From Desulfurivibrio alkaliphilus AHT 2 (GTDB lineage: Bacteria; Desulfobacterota; Desulfobulbia; Desulfobulbales; Desulfurivibrionaceae): a DNA stretch of 64,000 bases. Below, one piece after another: positions 62,618 through 64,000 of the stretch (its first letter is position 1; every line of letters begins with the position of its first letter). Location of the stretch: positions 930,001 through 994,000 of the forward strand of contig NC_014216.1 of the NCBI RefSeq assembly GCF_000092205.1. Reading direction: 5' to 3'. The notes under the pieces are model-generated. The model was given only the letters and a program-made list of their open reading frames with translations. It had not been told where the DNA came from and searched no databases. Position numbers and translations under genes: made by a program.

Positions 62618-62717
62618 ATCAATCCTTCCGTAGTTTTTGAAGGTTTAAATTTACACCAAACCAAGCGGTCACCTTACCAGGCATTACCAAAAGCCTGACC
62701 ATCAACCAGCCAAGGAG

Positions 62718-62827
62718 CATAAACGTGCGACAGTGCCGCAGATTCGGGCAAGCGGTCAGGCGCCGCGTACCCCAGGTACGCAAGCCAGACCGATCGCCCG
62801 AAGATGTGGTGCTGTCGTGCGTTTATG
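62718..62827. repeat. 110-bp palindromic repeat, copy 2
   Basis: The arms CATAAACG...CGTTTATG enclose an imperfect palindrome with a central GCGTACC/GGTACGC hairpin. The core (CAGTGCCGCAGATTCGGGC / GATCGCCCGAAGATG) matches the element at 48153-48261. It lies between cooS and metF::acsD, overlapping the cooS stop, and may tune expression inside the operon. The 100 bases between it and the metF start hold nothing else definite. Confidence 0.8.
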
Positions 62828-64000
62828 CAGGACCATGGCAGCCGGCGCCCGGCACTCCTCCGGTGAGATCTCGGCGCATGGCCATGTCGAAGAGCACCCG
62901 CTCGCTCTTCTTATTGATCCCCAGCGCCTCGCGCTTGGCATCGATTTTAGCCACCATCAGCTCGGCCAGCTTCTGCGGATCGCTCTCCACGTTCCAATGA
63001 GCCCCCAGGGGACCCATCAAGCCTTCCAGCAGGTACTTGTTGAACTTTTTGGCCCCGGAAACCGGCAGATCCTGGAACACCACCTGGGCGCCGCTGGCGA
63101 CAAAATACTGGCCGATTGCCACCGCCTTCTCGCTCATCCACAGCGGCGCGGTGCCGATGGCCGGCAGATCGGTGATGTCCTCGCCCAAGCCACCTTCCTT
63201 GACTATCTGGGTGGCGGCTACCAGGATCCGCGAGTTATCGACGCAACTGCCCATGTGCAGCACCGGCGGCATCCCCACCGTTTCACAGATCTCTGCCAAG
63301 GAGTCGCCGCAGAAGCGGGCCGCCTCGGGATTAACCAGACCGGCCCGCCCCAAAGAGGTGGCGGCGCAACCGGTGGCCAGCACCAGGACGTTATTCTTGA
63401 TGAGATGCCGGGCGATCAATTCGTGGGTGTCATCGGCCAGCCGGAAGTTGTCACAGCCCACCATCACCCCGATCCCGCGAATGCGGCCGTTGATAATGTT
63501 GTCGTTGAGCGGCCGGTAGCTGGCCCGGAAACGGCCGCCCAGCATGTAGTTGATGGTTTCATGGCTGAAGCCCACCACCACGTCGAGCTTCTTCTCTTCG
63601 GGGATAAAACATTCGCCCCGCTTTTTGAAGTTTTTGATGGCGTGGGTGAGGATCTGCTTGGCGGAGTTGAGGGCCTCGTGCTCGTCGAACTGGATATGCA
63701 CCCCGCCGGGCATTTTGGCCCGGTAGTTGGTGGTGATGATATCGGTGTGGAAACCATTGGCCACCTGGGCCAGTGACTCCATGGTGCACTGGACGTCCAC
63801 AACCATGGCCTCGAGAGCGCCGGTGGCGATGGCGATCTCCTGCTGGACAAAGCCGGCGGCCACCGGGATGCCGCGACGCATCAAAATTTCGTTGCCGGTA
63901 CAGCAGACCCCGGCCAGGTTGATCCCCTTGGCCCCCTGCTTCTTGGCCAGTTCCACCATCTCCGGGTCCTGGGCGGCAATACACAGGGATTCGGCCAACA
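62823..64000 (-). CDS. cooS: Carbon monoxide dehydrogenase catalytic subunit, C-terminal part
   Basis: CooS/AcsA reduces CO2 to CO at the Ni-Fe-S C-cluster and feeds CO to AcsB. The last 392 codons are present; the start lies past the right edge. Visible C-cluster region motifs are AGVCCTGNE, ATGCAATSLGRAGL, LHMGSCVDNSRI and the C-terminal GAGCHGP. Also GVMVGCDNFR and the HETINYML region. The gene continues leftwards into metF::acsD after a palindromic repeat, completing a cooS-metF::acsD-acsB-acsC-fdhA-hdrA-mvhD order. Confidence 0.95.
   Translation of the reverse strand, partial: LAESLCIAAQDPEMVELAKKQGAKGINLAGVCCTGNEILMRRGIPVAAGFVQQEIAIATGALEAMVVDVQCTMESLAQVANGFHTDIITTNYRAKMPGGVHIQFDEHEALNSAKQILTHAIKNFKKRGECFIPEEKKLDVVVGFSHETINYMLGGRFRASYRPLNDNIINGRIRGIGVMVGCDNFRLADDTHELIARHLIKNNVLVLATGCAATSLGRAGLVNPEAARFCGDSLAEICETVGMPPVLHMGSCVDNSRILVAATQIVKEGGLGEDITDLPAIGTAPLWMSEKAVAIGQYFVASGAQVVFQDLPVSGAKKFNKYLLEGLMGPLGAHWNVESDPQKLAELMVAKIDAKREALGINKKSERVLFDMAMRRDLTGGVPGAGCHGPA

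Overview
The window is about 60% GC and tightly packed with genes. Its content suggests an anaerobic Desulfobacterota bacterium, probably a Desulfobulbales/Desulfurivibrio-like sulfur-cycle organism. The evidence is a carbonyl-branch Wood-Ljungdahl operon with Hdr/Mvh-type electron transfer and three selenoproteins, a 12-haem extracellular-type cytochrome, cytochrome bd oxidase for oxygen defence, and citramalate-type isoleucine synthesis. The taxonomic call is inference; no rRNA or tRNA gene was seen.

Region 1 (1-7770, all minus strand): a candidate export/electron-transfer operon. A near-perfect sigma-54 promoter (7753-7769) precedes a 44-aa protein, a 116-aa secreted Leu/Gly-repeat protein with a double-glycine-type leader, an outer-membrane beta-barrel protein, a C39-peptidase lipoprotein, a 12-CXXCH cytochrome whose N-terminus has the same Leu/Gly-rich character, then ResB and a PpiC-like lipoprotein. 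The C39 + barrel + small secreted protein set recalls Fap functional-amyloid export, here joined to a multihaem cytochrome. This is the strongest candidate for an undescribed system.

Region 2 (7949-16675): a GAF-GGDEF cyclase next to a di-iron ODP-like protein, a roughly 900-bp gene-poor spacer with palindromes, then cydABDC.

Region 3 (16711-48083): mostly housekeeping: cobT, rlmN, a radical SAM protein, serC; miaA-pgsA-recJ; purB-DUF4911-miaB-PHP; DUF2914; cimA-comEA-like with lysC; an M23 peptidase and trmL; lpxB with a GnnA-like oxidoreductase; an NSS transporter; a large AsmA-like protein; PilZ; a c-haem sensor kinase; a TPR protein; nadC; a Cys-rich small protein and fdhD.

Region 4 (48257-64000, minus strand): cooS (partial), a metF::acsD fusion, acsB, acsC, a 1407-aa multidomain fdhA, a tandem hdrA and mvhD. 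The last three each contain an in-frame UGA followed by a bSECIS-like hairpin and are read here as selenoproteins. Together they would link formate/CO2, methyl-THF, CO and acetyl-CoA interconversion to NAD(P)H/ferredoxin via FdhA-HdrA-MvhD. FdhD, encoded just downstream and convergent, would sulfurate the formate dehydrogenase cofactor. Two full copies and one half copy of a roughly 110-bp palindromic repeat lie in or near this half of the window.
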